From: JACDBD01 sp050743385
GTDB taxonomy: Bacteria; Actinomycetota; Acidimicrobiia; IMCC26256; JACDBD01
NCBI GenBank assembly: GCA_050743385.1
Contig: JBOGFJ010000188.1
Coordinates: 1 to 41,613 of the forward strand
DNA length: 41,613 nucleotides
Direction: 5' to 3'
Shown here: piece by piece, positions 30,183 through 38,932 of the stretch
Position numbering within the stretch: the first letter of the stretch is position 1
Layout of the letters: the number at the start of each line of letters is the position of its first letter
Position numbers and translations under genes: made by a program
The notes under the pieces: generated by a model
Databases searched by the model: none
What the model was told of the DNA's origin: nothing
Seen by the model: the letters and a program-made list of their open reading frames with translations, nothing else

Positions 30183-31589
30183 ATGACCGAGGAGGGGACC
30201 ACCCGGCCCGAGACCGACAGCATGGGCGCCGTCACCGTGCCCGCCCACCGCTACTGGGGCGCTCAGACCCAGCGCAGCCTGCAGCATTTCTCGATCGGCG
30301 ACGACCGCATGCCCAAGCCCGTGATCCGGGGCATGGCGATCCTCAAGAAGGCGGCCGCGCTCACCAATCAGGAGCTGGGCAAGCTCGCCGACGACGAAGC
30401 CAAGCTCATCGTGCAGGCGGCCGACGAGGTCATCGACGGCGCCCACGACGACGAGTTCCCACTGTACGTGTGGCAGACGGGCAGTGGCACCCAGACGAAC
30501 ATGAACGTCAACGAGGTCATCTCCAACCGGGCCATCGAGCTCGCCGGCGGGGAGCGGGGGAGCAAGGCTCCGATCCATCCCAACGACCACGTGAACATGT
30601 CGCAGTCGTCGAACGACACCTTCCCGACCGCGATGCACATCGCCGCTGCCGAGGAGGTCGTCGGCCGGCTGGTGCCGTCGGTCGCCGCGTTGCGTGATGC
30701 GCTGGCGAGCAAGGTCGAGGAGTTCGAGGGCATCGTCAAGATCGGTCGCACCCACCTCCAGGACGCGGTGCCGCTCACGCTCGCCCAGGAGTTCGGCGGC
30801 TACGTCGCCCAGCTCGACGCCGATCTCGCCCGGCTCGAGGCAGTGCTCCCGGGGCTCTACGAGCTCGCGATCGGGGGGACGGCGGTCGGCACGGGCCTCA
30901 ACACGCATCCCGAGTTCGCCGAGCGCGTGGCCGACCGCATCGCCGAGCTCACCGGCCTACCGTTCGTGTCCGCGGCCGACAAGTTCGCCGCGCTCGCGGC
31001 GCACGACGCGCTCGTGATGGCGAGCGGCGCGCTCAAGACATTGGCGGTGTCGCTCATGAAGATCGCCAACGACATCCGCTGGCTGGCGTCGGGACCTCGT
31101 TCCGGGTTGGGAGAGTTGATCCTCCCGGAGAACGAGCCCGGCTCCTCGATCATGCCCGGGAAGGTGAATCCCACCCAGAGCGAGGCCATGACGATGGTGT
31201 GCGTGCAGGTACTGGGCAACGACGCCACCATCGGGTTCGCCGGCTCGCAGGGCAACTTCGAGCTCAACGTCTTCAAGCCCGTGATGATCTTCAACTTCCT
31301 CCACTCGGTCGGCCTGCTCACCGACGTGTGCCGCTCGTTCCGGGAGTACGCCGTGGAGGGGCTGCGAGCCAACGAGGAGCGCATCGCCGAGCACCTGGGC
31401 AACTCCCTCATGCTCGTCACCGCGCTCAACCCTCACATCGGATACGACAACGCCGCCGCCATCGCCAAGCACGCGCATCAGCAGGGCCTGACCCTCAAGG
31501 AGGCGGCGGTGGCGCTCGGGCACCTCACCGAAGAGCAATTCGAGGCGCTCGTGCGGCCCGAGGACATGACGGGGCCCGGCGACCGGTAG
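30183..31589 (+). CDS. fumC: Class II fumarate hydratase
   Basis: A 468-residue, iron-free fumarase interconverting fumarate and L-malate in the TCA cycle. Family blocks are YWGAQTQRSLQHF, WQTGSGTQTNMNVNEVISNRA, HVNMSQSSNDTFPTAMH, GRTHLQDAVPLTLAQEFGGY and the signature GSSIMPGKVNPTQSE, whose serine is the catalytic base. The C-terminal block NPHIGYDNAAAIAKHAH is complete. ATG 30183 is preceded by GGGAGGAGG; the frame extends 15 codons upstream without support. It starts 116 bases from the divergent DUF885 gene. Confidence 0.97.
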   Translation: MTEEGTTRPETDSMGAVTVPAHRYWGAQTQRSLQHFSIGDDRMPKPVIRGMAILKKAAALTNQELGKLADDEAKLIVQAADEVIDGAHDDEFPLYVWQTGSGTQTNMNVNEVISNRAIELAGGERGSKAPIHPNDHVNMSQSSNDTFPTAMHIAAAEEVVGRLVPSVAALRDALASKVEEFEGIVKIGRTHLQDAVPLTLAQEFGGYVAQLDADLARLEAVLPGLYELAIGGTAVGTGLNTHPEFAERVADRIAELTGLPFVSAADKFAALAAHDALVMASGALKTLAVSLMKIANDIRWLASGPRSGLGELILPENEPGSSIMPGKVNPTQSEAMTMVCVQVLGNDATIGFAGSQGNFELNVFKPVMIFNFLHSVGLLTDVCRSFREYAVEGLRANEERIAEHLGNSLMLVTALNPHIGYDNAAAIAKHAHQQGLTLKEAAVALGHLTEEQFEALVRPEDMTGPGDR

Positions 31590-31592
31590 CCT
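31587..31592 (+). promoter_or_regulatory. -10-like element (TAGCCT) for the glutathione peroxidase gene
   Basis: GGTAGCCTGC begins at the fumC stop codon and contains TAGCCT, 34 bases before the ATG at 31627, the same distance as the TAGCGT element of the quinone oxidoreductase gene. No -35 is recognisable. Confidence 0.35.
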
Positions 31593-31626
31593 GCGCTCCA
31601 GCGACTGAGCGAATCATGGAGGAACG

Positions 31627-32115
31627 ATGACGATCTACGACGCTCCCGTGCGTGCGCTCGACGGCGGGCCTGCCGACCTCGCCGAGTACCAGGGCAAGGC
31701 GCTGCTCATCGTCAACGTGGCGTCGCAGTGCGGGCTCACCCCCCAGTACGCCGGCCTCCAGCAGCTCCACAAGGAGTACGGCGGCCGCGGCTTCGAGGTG
31801 CTCGGCTTCCCGTGCAACCAGTTCGGCGCCCAGGAGCCCGGCGGCGCCGGCGAGATCGCCCAGTTCTGCGAGACCAACTACGGGGTCGAGTTCCCCCTGT
31901 TCGAGAAGATCGAGGTGAACGGGGAGGGCCGCCACCCCCTCTACCGGCGGCTCACCGCGACGTCCGACGCCGACGGCGAGGCCGGCGACATCCAGTGGAA
32001 CTTCGAGAAGTTCCTGATCTCGCCCGAGGGCGAGATCGTGGCCCGTTTCCGCCCCATGACGGCGCCCGACGACGCCGGCCTGGTCGGGGCCATCGAGGAC
32101 CAACTCCCCGCCTGA
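31627..32115 (+). CDS. Glutathione peroxidase-family (thioredoxin-type) peroxidase
   Basis: A 162-residue thiol peroxidase. The peroxidatic cysteine is C35 (VNVASQCGLTPQYAGL) in place of selenocysteine. The family blocks LGFPCNQFGAQEPG and WNFEKFL supply the usual Gln, Asn and Trp of the active site. C81 in FCETNYGVEFPLFEK sits where thioredoxin-dependent members have the resolving cysteine, so it probably reduces hydrogen or lipid peroxides with thioredoxin rather than glutathione, which actinobacteria lack. GGAGGAAC precedes the ATG. Confidence 0.93.
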   Translation: MTIYDAPVRALDGGPADLAEYQGKALLIVNVASQCGLTPQYAGLQQLHKEYGGRGFEVLGFPCNQFGAQEPGGAGEIAQFCETNYGVEFPLFEKIEVNGEGRHPLYRRLTATSDADGEAGDIQWNFEKFLISPEGEIVARFRPMTAPDDAGLVGAIEDQLPA

Positions 32116-32169
32116 ACCCCAGTCAGCGGGAATGAGGCCGGGTCGGCCGGCGTTCCCCTCTCCGCGTAA

Positions 32170-32183
32170 TGGTGTAATCACCA
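32170..32183 (+). promoter_or_regulatory. Palindromic operator candidate over the lon -10 element
   Basis: TGGTGTAATCACCA is a perfect palindrome apart from its central TAAT. It contains an extended -10, TGG-TGTAAT (-10 at 32173-32178), about 30 bases before the lon ATG. A repressor bound here would block the promoter. It does not match the HspR HAIR site I know for heat-shock genes. Confidence 0.55.
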
Positions 32184-32207
32184 GTACCGGGACTGGGGAG
32201 GAGGCCG

Positions 32208-34556
32208 ATGGCCGACCTCGATACTCCGACACTCGACGGGCAGGCCCTGCCGCTGCTGCCGCTGGCGGCCGGCGTCGTGCTGCCCCAGACCGTGGTCACC
32301 CTGGCCCTCGAGAGCGAAGAGGCCAAGGCGGCCGCCGCCGCCGCGACCGACGGCGACGGGCGAGTGCTGCTCGTCCCGCGGATCGACGGGCGCTACGCCC
32401 GCGTCGGCACCGTGGCGAGGGTCGAAGACTCGGGTGAGCTCCCCAACGGCACCAGCGCCGTCATCCTGCGCGGCCTCCACCGCGCCGTCCTCGGTGTCGG
32501 CGTGGCCGGCACCGGCCCCGGCCTGTGGGTCGAGGTCGAACCGGCCGAAGACCCTCCGCCCACCGAGGGTGCCCGGGCCCAGGCGCGCGAGCTGCGGTCG
32601 GTGCTGACGGTGCTGGCCGAGCGCCGCAACTCCCGCCGCCTCCCCGAGTTGCTGCGCAGCACCGACGGGCCCGGCGCGCTCGCCGATGGCTTCGGCGCCT
32701 GGAGCGACATGAGTAGCGAGCGCAAGCTCGAGCTGCTCGAGACGGTCGATGTGGAGGCACGGCTCGAGAAGGCGCTGGCCTGGGCGCGCGAGGCCCTCGC
32801 CGAGCACGAGGTCACCGAGAAGATTCGCAGCGAGGTGACGGACGGCCTCGAGAAGACCCAGCGCGAGTTCCTCCTGCGCCAGCAGCTCGCCGCCATCAAG
32901 AAGGAGCTCGGCGAAGGCGGCGACGACGACGTGATCGAGGGCTACCGGCAGCGCATCGCCGAGGGCACGCTCCCCGACGCCGTGCGCGAGGCCGCGACGC
33001 GTGAGGTCGATCGTCTGGAGCGCACGGGCGAGCAGAGCCCCGAGCACGGGTGGATCCGCACGTGGCTCGACACGCTCCTCGACGTGCCATGGGGAGAAGC
33101 GCCGCCCGATCGCCTCGACGTGACCGACGCCCGTCGCATCCTCGACGAGGACCACACCGGGCTCCACGACGTGAAAGACCGCATCGTGGAATACCTGGCC
33201 GTGCGCAAGCTCCGCGCCGAGCGCGGTCTTACCGAGGGCGGCGGCCGCGGCAGCGGCGCGATCGTCGCGCTCGTCGGGCCGCCGGGGGTCGGGAAGACCT
33301 CCCTCGGCGAGTCGGTGGCGCGGGCGATGGGCCGCAAGTTCGTGCGCGTCGCCCTCGGCGGCATCCGCGACGAGGCCGAGATCCGTGGCCACCGGCGTAC
33401 CTACGTCGGGGCTCAACCCGGGCGCATCGTGCGGGCGATCACCGAGGCCGGGACGATGAACCCGGTCGTGCTCCTCGACGAGGTCGACAAGCTCAGCGCG
33501 GGCGCGTTCTCGGGCGATCCGTCATCGGCGCTGCTCGAGGTGCTCGACCCGGCTCAGAACCACACCTTCCGTGACCATTATCTCGAGGTCGACCTCGACC
33601 TCTCGCAGGTGCTGTTCCTCGCGACCGCCAACCTCGCCGAGACCATCCCGGGCCCGCTGCTCGACCGGATGGAGGTCGTCCGGCTCGACGGGTACACGGA
33701 AGAGGAGAAGGTCGCGATCGGTCGCGACCATCTGTTGGCGCGCCAGCGCGACCGCAATGGCCTTACCGCCGACGAAGTCGACGTTCCCGACGATGCCCTG
33801 CGGGCGATCGTGGTCGACTACACGCGCGAGGCGGGCGTGCGGAACCTCGAGCGGGAGCTCGGCAAGCTGCTGCGCAAGGTGGCGGCGCGCGTCGCGGCCG
33901 GTGAAGTGACGCCGCCGGTGGCGATCGGCACCGACGACGTCCGGGAGCTGCTCGGGCGGCCGAAGTTCTTCGCCGAGGCCGCCGAGCGCACGGCCGTCCC
34001 GGGCGTTGCGACGGGGCTGGCTGTCACCGGGACCGGCGGCGACGTGCTGTTCATCGAGGCCAGCTCGATCGAGGGCGATCCCGGCTTCACGCTGACGGGC
34101 CAGCTCGGCGACGTCATGAAGGAGTCGGCGCAGATCGCGCTGTCGTACGTGCAGGCGCACCACGACGAGCTCGGCCTACCCGGTGGCACGTCCGATCGCC
34201 GCTTCCACCTGCACGTCCCGGCGGGGGCGGTGCCCAAGGACGGGCCTTCGGCGGGCATCACGATGACCACTGCGCTCGCGAGCCTGCTCTCGGGCCGGCC
34301 GGTGCGCGCCGACGTCGGAATGACGGGTGAGGTCACGCTCCAGGGTCGGGTGCTCCCGATCGGCGGCGTGAAGCAGAAGGTGCTCGCGGCGCAGCGCGCC
34401 GGGCTCACGACCGTCGTGCTGCCGACGCGGAACGGTCCCGATCTCGACGACGTGCCGGAGGCGGTGCGCGACGCGCTCACGTTCCACCTCGTCGATGACG
34501 TCGAGGACGTGCTGGCGATCGCGCTCGAGCCCCTCGCAGCCGAGCGGGCCGCATAG
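32208..34556 (+). CDS. lon: ATP-dependent protease Lon
   Basis: A 782-residue LonA-type protease that degrades misfolded and regulatory proteins. Domains in order: LAN substrate-binding domain (LPLLPLAAGVVLPQTVVTLAL onward), a coiled helical region with FLLRQQLAAIKKELGEG, the AAA+ module with Walker A GPPGVGKT at 357-364 and VLLDEVDKLS, and the protease domain with the Ser681/Lys724 dyad (PKDGPSAGIT, GGVKQK), at the same spacing as in E. coli. The ATG has GGGGAGGAGG upstream. It converges on oppF with three bases between stops. Confidence 0.97.
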   Translation: MADLDTPTLDGQALPLLPLAAGVVLPQTVVTLALESEEAKAAAAAATDGDGRVLLVPRIDGRYARVGTVARVEDSGELPNGTSAVILRGLHRAVLGVGVAGTGPGLWVEVEPAEDPPPTEGARAQARELRSVLTVLAERRNSRRLPELLRSTDGPGALADGFGAWSDMSSERKLELLETVDVEARLEKALAWAREALAEHEVTEKIRSEVTDGLEKTQREFLLRQQLAAIKKELGEGGDDDVIEGYRQRIAEGTLPDAVREAATREVDRLERTGEQSPEHGWIRTWLDTLLDVPWGEAPPDRLDVTDARRILDEDHTGLHDVKDRIVEYLAVRKLRAERGLTEGGGRGSGAIVALVGPPGVGKTSLGESVARAMGRKFVRVALGGIRDEAEIRGHRRTYVGAQPGRIVRAITEAGTMNPVVLLDEVDKLSAGAFSGDPSSALLEVLDPAQNHTFRDHYLEVDLDLSQVLFLATANLAETIPGPLLDRMEVVRLDGYTEEEKVAIGRDHLLARQRDRNGLTADEVDVPDDALRAIVVDYTREAGVRNLERELGKLLRKVAARVAAGEVTPPVAIGTDDVRELLGRPKFFAEAAERTAVPGVATGLAVTGTGGDVLFIEASSIEGDPGFTLTGQLGDVMKESAQIALSYVQAHHDELGLPGGTSDRRFHLHVPAGAVPKDGPSAGITMTTALASLLSGRPVRADVGMTGEVTLQGRVLPIGGVKQKVLAAQRAGLTTVVLPTRNGPDLDDVPEAVRDALTFHLVDDVEDVLAIALEPLAAERAA

Positions 34557-34559
34557 GCG

Positions 34560-35612
34560 CTACGTCGCCGCCGCGACCTGCTGCCCGGTGACGCGGGTGA
34601 AGTCGAGCTCCTCGCCGACCTCGAGAGGGAAGTGGCAGGCGCCGAACTGACCGGGGCGGATCTCACGCACGATCGGCTCCTCCTCGATGCACTTCTCCTG
34701 GGCCTTGGGGCAGCGGGTGCGGAACCGACAGCCGCTGGGCGGCGCGATCGGAGACGGAAGCTCCCCGACGAGCACCTTGCGATCCTCCGGGCGCACCGCC
34801 GGATCGGGCACCGGGATCGCGGTGAGCAGGGCGGCAGTGTACGGGTGCACTGGTTGCTCGTAGATGTCGTCGGGCGGCCCGAACTCGCACAGCTTGCCCA
34901 GGTACATCACGGCGACGCGGTCGCTGACGTTCTTCACCACCGCCAGGTCGTGGGCGATGAAGATGAGCGTGAGCCCGTAGCGGTCCTTCATGTCCTGGAG
35001 CAGGTTGATGATCTGCGCCTGCACCGACACGTCGAGCGCCGACACCGGTTCGTCGCAGATGATCAGCCTGGGCTCGGTCGCGACCGCCCGGGCGATCGAG
35101 ATGCGCTGGCATTGGCCGCCGGAGAACTCGTGAGGACGGCGGTCGCGGGCGGCGTCGGGATCGATGCCGACGGCGTCGAGCACCTCGTCGACCTTCTTGC
35201 GGCGCGACTCCTTGTCGCCGACCCCCCAGATCTGGAGGCCTTCACCCACGAGGTCGCCGACCTTGCGGCGCGGGTTCAGCGACGAGATCGGGTCTTGGAA
35301 GATCATCTGCATGCGGGGCCGCACCTGGCGCAGCGCCTCGCCCCTGAGCTTGGTGAGGTCCTGCCCTTCGAAGAGGACCATTCCCGACGTGGGCGGCGGC
35401 AGCTGGATCGACGCCCGCGCGAGCGTCGACTTGCCGCAGCCCGATTCGCCGACGATCCCGAGCGTCTCGCCCTCCTTGATGTCGACACTGACGCCCGAGA
35501 CGGCGTTGACCTTCAGGCCCGACTTCCCGATCGGGAACTCGACCACGAGGTCTTCGACGCGCAGCAGCGTCTCGTCGGCCGGGCGCAGATGCGCGGTCCC
35601 GCTGCCAGCCAT
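34560..35612 (-). CDS. oppF: Oligopeptide ABC transporter ATP-binding protein OppF
   Basis: A 350-residue ATPase of a peptide/opine/nickel importer. Walker A is GESGCGKST at 55-63, the signature is EFSGGQCQRISIARA, and Walker B is LIICDEPVSALD. The C-terminal oligopeptide/dipeptide-transporter extension carries the cysteines CRFRTRCPKAQEKC, which in relatives bind an iron-sulfur cluster, plus CHFPLE. It starts directly after the oppD stop, with no gap. It is the last gene of the oppABCDF unit. Confidence 0.94.
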   Translation of the reverse strand: MAGSGTAHLRPADETLLRVEDLVVEFPIGKSGLKVNAVSGVSVDIKEGETLGIVGESGCGKSTLARASIQLPPPTSGMVLFEGQDLTKLRGEALRQVRPRMQMIFQDPISSLNPRRKVGDLVGEGLQIWGVGDKESRRKKVDEVLDAVGIDPDAARDRRPHEFSGGQCQRISIARAVATEPRLIICDEPVSALDVSVQAQIINLLQDMKDRYGLTLIFIAHDLAVVKNVSDRVAVMYLGKLCEFGPPDDIYEQPVHPYTAALLTAIPVPDPAVRPEDRKVLVGELPSPIAPPSGCRFRTRCPKAQEKCIEEEPIVREIRPGQFGACHFPLEVGEELDFTRVTGQQVAAAT

Positions 35613-36770
35613 CTAGGCGGCCCCTCCGGTCGTGGTGCTCGCGGGCGCGCTGGCGCCGTCGCCGATGACGGGCTCGGACGCGGGGGGCGCGATGCCGGCA
35701 GCGCGGTTGCGCTCGAGCGCCGCCTTTCCCTCGGGCGTTCCCACCGGGAACCAGCACCGGAACTCGTGGCCCGGGGTGGTCGCGGGGAGGAGCGGTGGCT
35801 CCTCGGCGCGGCACTTGTCCTGCACGTAAGGGCAGCGGGGCGCGAACCGGCAACCGGGAGGGGCGTTGATGAGCGAGGGCGGCCGCCCGCCGATCACCAG
35901 TAGCCGCGTGTGGCTCTTGTCGCCGATCTTCGGGATCGAGTGGAGCAGCGCCTCCGTGTACGGCATCTTCATGTCGGTGAAGAGCACCGATGCGGGCGCC
36001 TTCTCCACGATCTTCCCCGCGTACATCACCGCGATCTCGTCGGCCCGGCCCGCGACCACGCCGAGGTCGTGGGTCACGAGGATCATCGCCATGAACCGCT
36101 CGCGTTGCTGCGTTTGGAGCAGGTCGAGGATCTGGGCCTGCACGGTGACGTCGAGGGCGGTGGTGGGCTCGTCGGCGAAGAGCAGCTTCGGGCCGCACGC
36201 GAGGGCGATCGCGATCATCACCCGCTGGCGCATCCCGCCCGACAGCTGGTGCGGGTACTCGCGGAGCCGGCGTTGAGGCTCCGGGATCCCGACCGACGAC
36301 AGGAGCGCCAGCGCGAGCTCGCCGGCGTATGCCCTCGAGATGTCGAGGTGGTAGAGCAGCGACTCGGTGATCTGCTTCCCGACCCGCATGACCGGGTTCA
36401 GCGCCGTCATCGGATCTTGGAACACCATCGCCATCTGCGATCCCCAGATGCTGCGCATCTCGTTGCGGCTGAGATTGCCGATCTCACGGTCTTCGAACCG
36501 GATCGATCCCTCCCGAACCACGTTCTTCTTCGGCAGCAGCCCCATGATCGAACGGGAGAGCACGGTCTTGCCCGAACCCGACTCGCCGACCACGCCCAGG
36601 GTCCGTCCCCGCTCGAGCGAGAAGCTCACGCCGTCAACAGCCCGCACGAGACCGCGCGCCGTCCTGAAATGGGTCGTGATGCCTTCGACCTCGAGCAGTG
36701 GCCCGTCGAGCGGCGCCGAGGGAAAGCGCTCGTCGGCCTCGAGGCTCCGGCGTTGCCGCCGAGGGCTCAT
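35613..36770 (-). CDS. oppD: Oligopeptide ABC transporter ATP-binding protein OppD
   Basis: A 385-residue ATPase pairing with OppF. Walker A is GESGSGKT at 62-69, the Q-loop VFQDPMTALNP, the signature HQLSGGMRQRVMIAIAL, Walker B LLFADEPTTALD and the switch VTHDLGVV. The C-terminal extension has CRFAPRCPYVQDKC. The tail after residue 350 (GTPEGKAALERNRAAG and an Ala/Ser/Thr/Pro-rich end) is longer than usual. Its ATG overlaps the oppC stop by 4 bases (ATGA). Confidence 0.94.
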   Translation of the reverse strand: MSPRRQRRSLEADERFPSAPLDGPLLEVEGITTHFRTARGLVRAVDGVSFSLERGRTLGVVGESGSGKTVLSRSIMGLLPKKNVVREGSIRFEDREIGNLSRNEMRSIWGSQMAMVFQDPMTALNPVMRVGKQITESLLYHLDISRAYAGELALALLSSVGIPEPQRRLREYPHQLSGGMRQRVMIAIALACGPKLLFADEPTTALDVTVQAQILDLLQTQQRERFMAMILVTHDLGVVAGRADEIAVMYAGKIVEKAPASVLFTDMKMPYTEALLHSIPKIGDKSHTRLLVIGGRPPSLINAPPGCRFAPRCPYVQDKCRAEEPPLLPATTPGHEFRCWFPVGTPEGKAALERNRAAGIAPPASEPVIGDGASAPASTTTGGAA

Positions 36771-37777
36771 ACGCCCGCCTCACGCACGTCGAACTTGGCT
36801 CGCACCGCGTCGCCGAGATAGTTGAGCGACAGCACGGTGAGGAAGATCGCGCCCGAAGCCTCGAAGACCATGTGGGGCGCGTTGCCATTGGTGAGGTCGT
36901 CGTAGCCCTCGAAGATGATGTTGCCCCACGTCGGCGCGGGCGGATCGATCCCGGCGCCGAGGATGCTGAGCGAGGCCTCCACGACCACGATCACCGCGAT
37001 CGCCAAGAGCGCGATCGCGGCCATGGCCGGTACGACGTTCGGGAGCACCTCGCGGAACATGATGCGCGAGTCCTTGGCGCCCTGGGCGCGCGCGGCCGTC
37101 ACGAACTCGCGTTGCGACCACACGAGGGTGTTGGCGCGCGTGATCCGGGCCAATGTCGGGATGGCGATCACACCGAGCGCCAGTGTCAGCGTCATGCGGC
37201 CGGCTGTTTCCCGCGACCCGAAGATGTCGACCATGCGATCCTCGAGGAACACGGTCAGCGACAGCGCGAGCACGAGAGCCGGGATCGAGAGCATGACGTC
37301 CATCGCCCCGACCACCACCGTGTCGACTCTCCCGCGGCGGTAGCCCCCGATCAGACCCAGGAGACCGCCCACGATGATCCCGATCGTGACCGAGCCCACC
37401 GAGATGAAGAGGGAGTTGCGGGCGCCGTAGACGAGCCGGGCGATCATGTCGCGCCCGAGGGCGTCGCCACCGAGCGGGTGGCCGGAGACGCAGTCGGTCG
37501 CGGTGCAGAACGGCTGCTGGCGCGACAACCCGGTGAAACGTTCTTTGGCCTCGCCGAACGGCAGCACCGGGGCGAAGACCATGAGCACGACGAGCAGGCC
37601 CAGCCAGCCGATGGCGATCCAGGCGCCGATCCCCAGCTTCTTCTTGGCGACGCCTTCGTCACCTGCCTCGACCGCCTCGATGGCCTCCTCGAGACCGGCG
37701 TCGACGGGCACGCCCTCCGCGGCCGCCTCGGCGGCGAGCTCGCGATCGGCGACAGGGGTTTCAGGCCGCTCGGGCAT
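36767..37777 (-). CDS. oppC: Oligopeptide ABC transporter permease OppC
   Basis: A 336-residue inner-membrane permease with about six helices and the ABC-coupling motif EFVTAARAQGAKDSRIMFREVLPN. The N-terminal cytosolic part (residues 1-45) is unusually acidic (PVDAGLEEAIEAVEAGDEG), then a first helix. A periplasmic loop holds two cysteines (FCTATDC) next to VSGHPLGGDALGRDM, a typical OppC/DppC segment. ATG 37777 matches the family start; the frame extends 33 codons upstream only as a shadow of oppB. It overlaps the oppB end by 17 bases. Confidence 0.93.
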   Translation of the reverse strand: MPERPETPVADRELAAEAAAEGVPVDAGLEEAIEAVEAGDEGVAKKKLGIGAWIAIGWLGLLVVLMVFAPVLPFGEAKERFTGLSRQQPFCTATDCVSGHPLGGDALGRDMIARLVYGARNSLFISVGSVTIGIIVGGLLGLIGGYRRGRVDTVVVGAMDVMLSIPALVLALSLTVFLEDRMVDIFGSRETAGRMTLTLALGVIAIPTLARITRANTLVWSQREFVTAARAQGAKDSRIMFREVLPNVVPAMAAIALLAIAVIVVVEASLSILGAGIDPPAPTWGNIIFEGYDDLTNGNAPHMVFEASGAIFLTVLSLNYLGDAVRAKFDVREAGV

Positions 37778-38879
37778 GGCGGATCCTGGGGTCGAGGACC
37801 GAGTACAGGAGATCGACGACGACGTTGGCGAGCACGTAGGCGATGGCGATGATCCCGACGAAGGTCTGGAGGGCAACGTACTGCTTCTCGTTGATCGCCT
37901 GGAAGATCAGGAGCCCCACACCGGGGAGCTGGAAGATGACCTCGATGACGATCGCCCCGCCGATGAGGGCGCCGATGTTGATGGCGGCCGCGGTCAACAG
38001 CGTGAACGACGAGGGCCGGAGCGCGTGCCGGAGCAGGATCCGGCGGGTGCTCAGGCCCTTGGACCGCGCCATGGTGATGAAGTCCTCCTGGAGGGTCTGG
38101 ATCATGTCGCTGCGCAGGAGGCGCATGTAGATCGCGATCTGAGCGGCACCGAGGCTGACCGCGGGCAGGAACATCGACCGGAAGTGGTCGGCGGCGTTTC
38201 CGTCGAACGGCGTGTGGGCGTCGGCAGGAAGGCCAGACGTGGGAAAGAAGTCGTTCTGCACCGCGAGGTAGTAGATCAGGATGAAAGCGAGCACGAAGTT
38301 GGGCAGCGACAGCAGACCGAACGCCGTCGTACTCAGCGCCTTGTCGGTGCGCGTGCCGGATCGGTACGCGGCCGCGATGCCGAGTGGGATCGCGAACGCG
38401 AGCGCCAGGATCTGCGCGTACAGCATCAGCTGGATCGATACCGGCAGCGCATCGCCCAGGCGGTCCCAGACAGGCGTTCCGTTCACGGCTCGCCCGCTCG
38501 ACTGGTAGTAGTTCGTCTCGCCGGTGACGAAGTCACCCATGAAGTCCTTGTACTGCACGAAGACGTTCTCGTTGAGGCCGAGCTCCTCGCGCAGCTCCGC
38601 CCGCTGCTCTTCGCTGCTGAACGGGATCAGCGCGACCGTGGGGTCGGTCGGTGACAATCGGATCAGCACCGACGTGAAGAACGTGACGAGCACGAGCACG
38701 ACGCCGATCAGGATCAGCCGCCGCCAGCCGGCGAAGATCACTACGCCGGCCGCGATCGCGAGCCCGACCACGGCCATCCCGACCCCGGTCGAGACGAAGG
38801 CGAACAGGCAGAAGACGATGACGACGGCGAGCGCGGACAGCCCCCAGACCAGGATTCGTTGCCGCGTCTCCCGGTCCAT
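37761..38879 (-). CDS. oppB: Oligopeptide ABC transporter permease OppB
   Basis: A 372-residue permease. The coupling motif is DFITMARSKGLSTRRILLRHALR, and the conserved end is LVVDLLYSVLDPRIRHA. The first about 75 residues hold two extra hydrophobic helices (ILVWGLSALAVVIVFCLFAFV, then VGMAVVGLAIAAGVVIFAG) before the normal first OppB helix (ILIGVVLVLVTFFTSVLIRLSP), so the protein is longer than the common 310-330 residues. The ATG lies 53 bases downstream of the oppA stop. Confidence 0.93.
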   Translation of the reverse strand: MDRETRQRILVWGLSALAVVIVFCLFAFVSTGVGMAVVGLAIAAGVVIFAGWRRLILIGVVLVLVTFFTSVLIRLSPTDPTVALIPFSSEEQRAELREELGLNENVFVQYKDFMGDFVTGETNYYQSSGRAVNGTPVWDRLGDALPVSIQLMLYAQILALAFAIPLGIAAAYRSGTRTDKALSTTAFGLLSLPNFVLAFILIYYLAVQNDFFPTSGLPADAHTPFDGNAADHFRSMFLPAVSLGAAQIAIYMRLLRSDMIQTLQEDFITMARSKGLSTRRILLRHALRPSSFTLLTAAAINIGALIGGAIVIEVIFQLPGVGLLIFQAINEKQYVALQTFVGIIAIAYVLANVVVDLLYSVLDPRIRHARAA

Positions 38880-38932
38880 GATCAGGTGGCCGTCCGTTCG
38901 CTCGTCTTCGCCTCCGGTCGACTACGCGCCTG

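Noticed and set aside
28444..30186. 580-codon plus-strand frame opposite the DUF885 gene
   Set aside because: The minus-strand protein has the HEGVPGHH motif and family blocks; the plus-strand translation has none.
32170..32183. HspR (HAIR) site at lon
   Set aside because: The palindrome TGGTGTAATCACCA does not fit CTTGAGT-N7-ACTCAAG in sequence or spacing.
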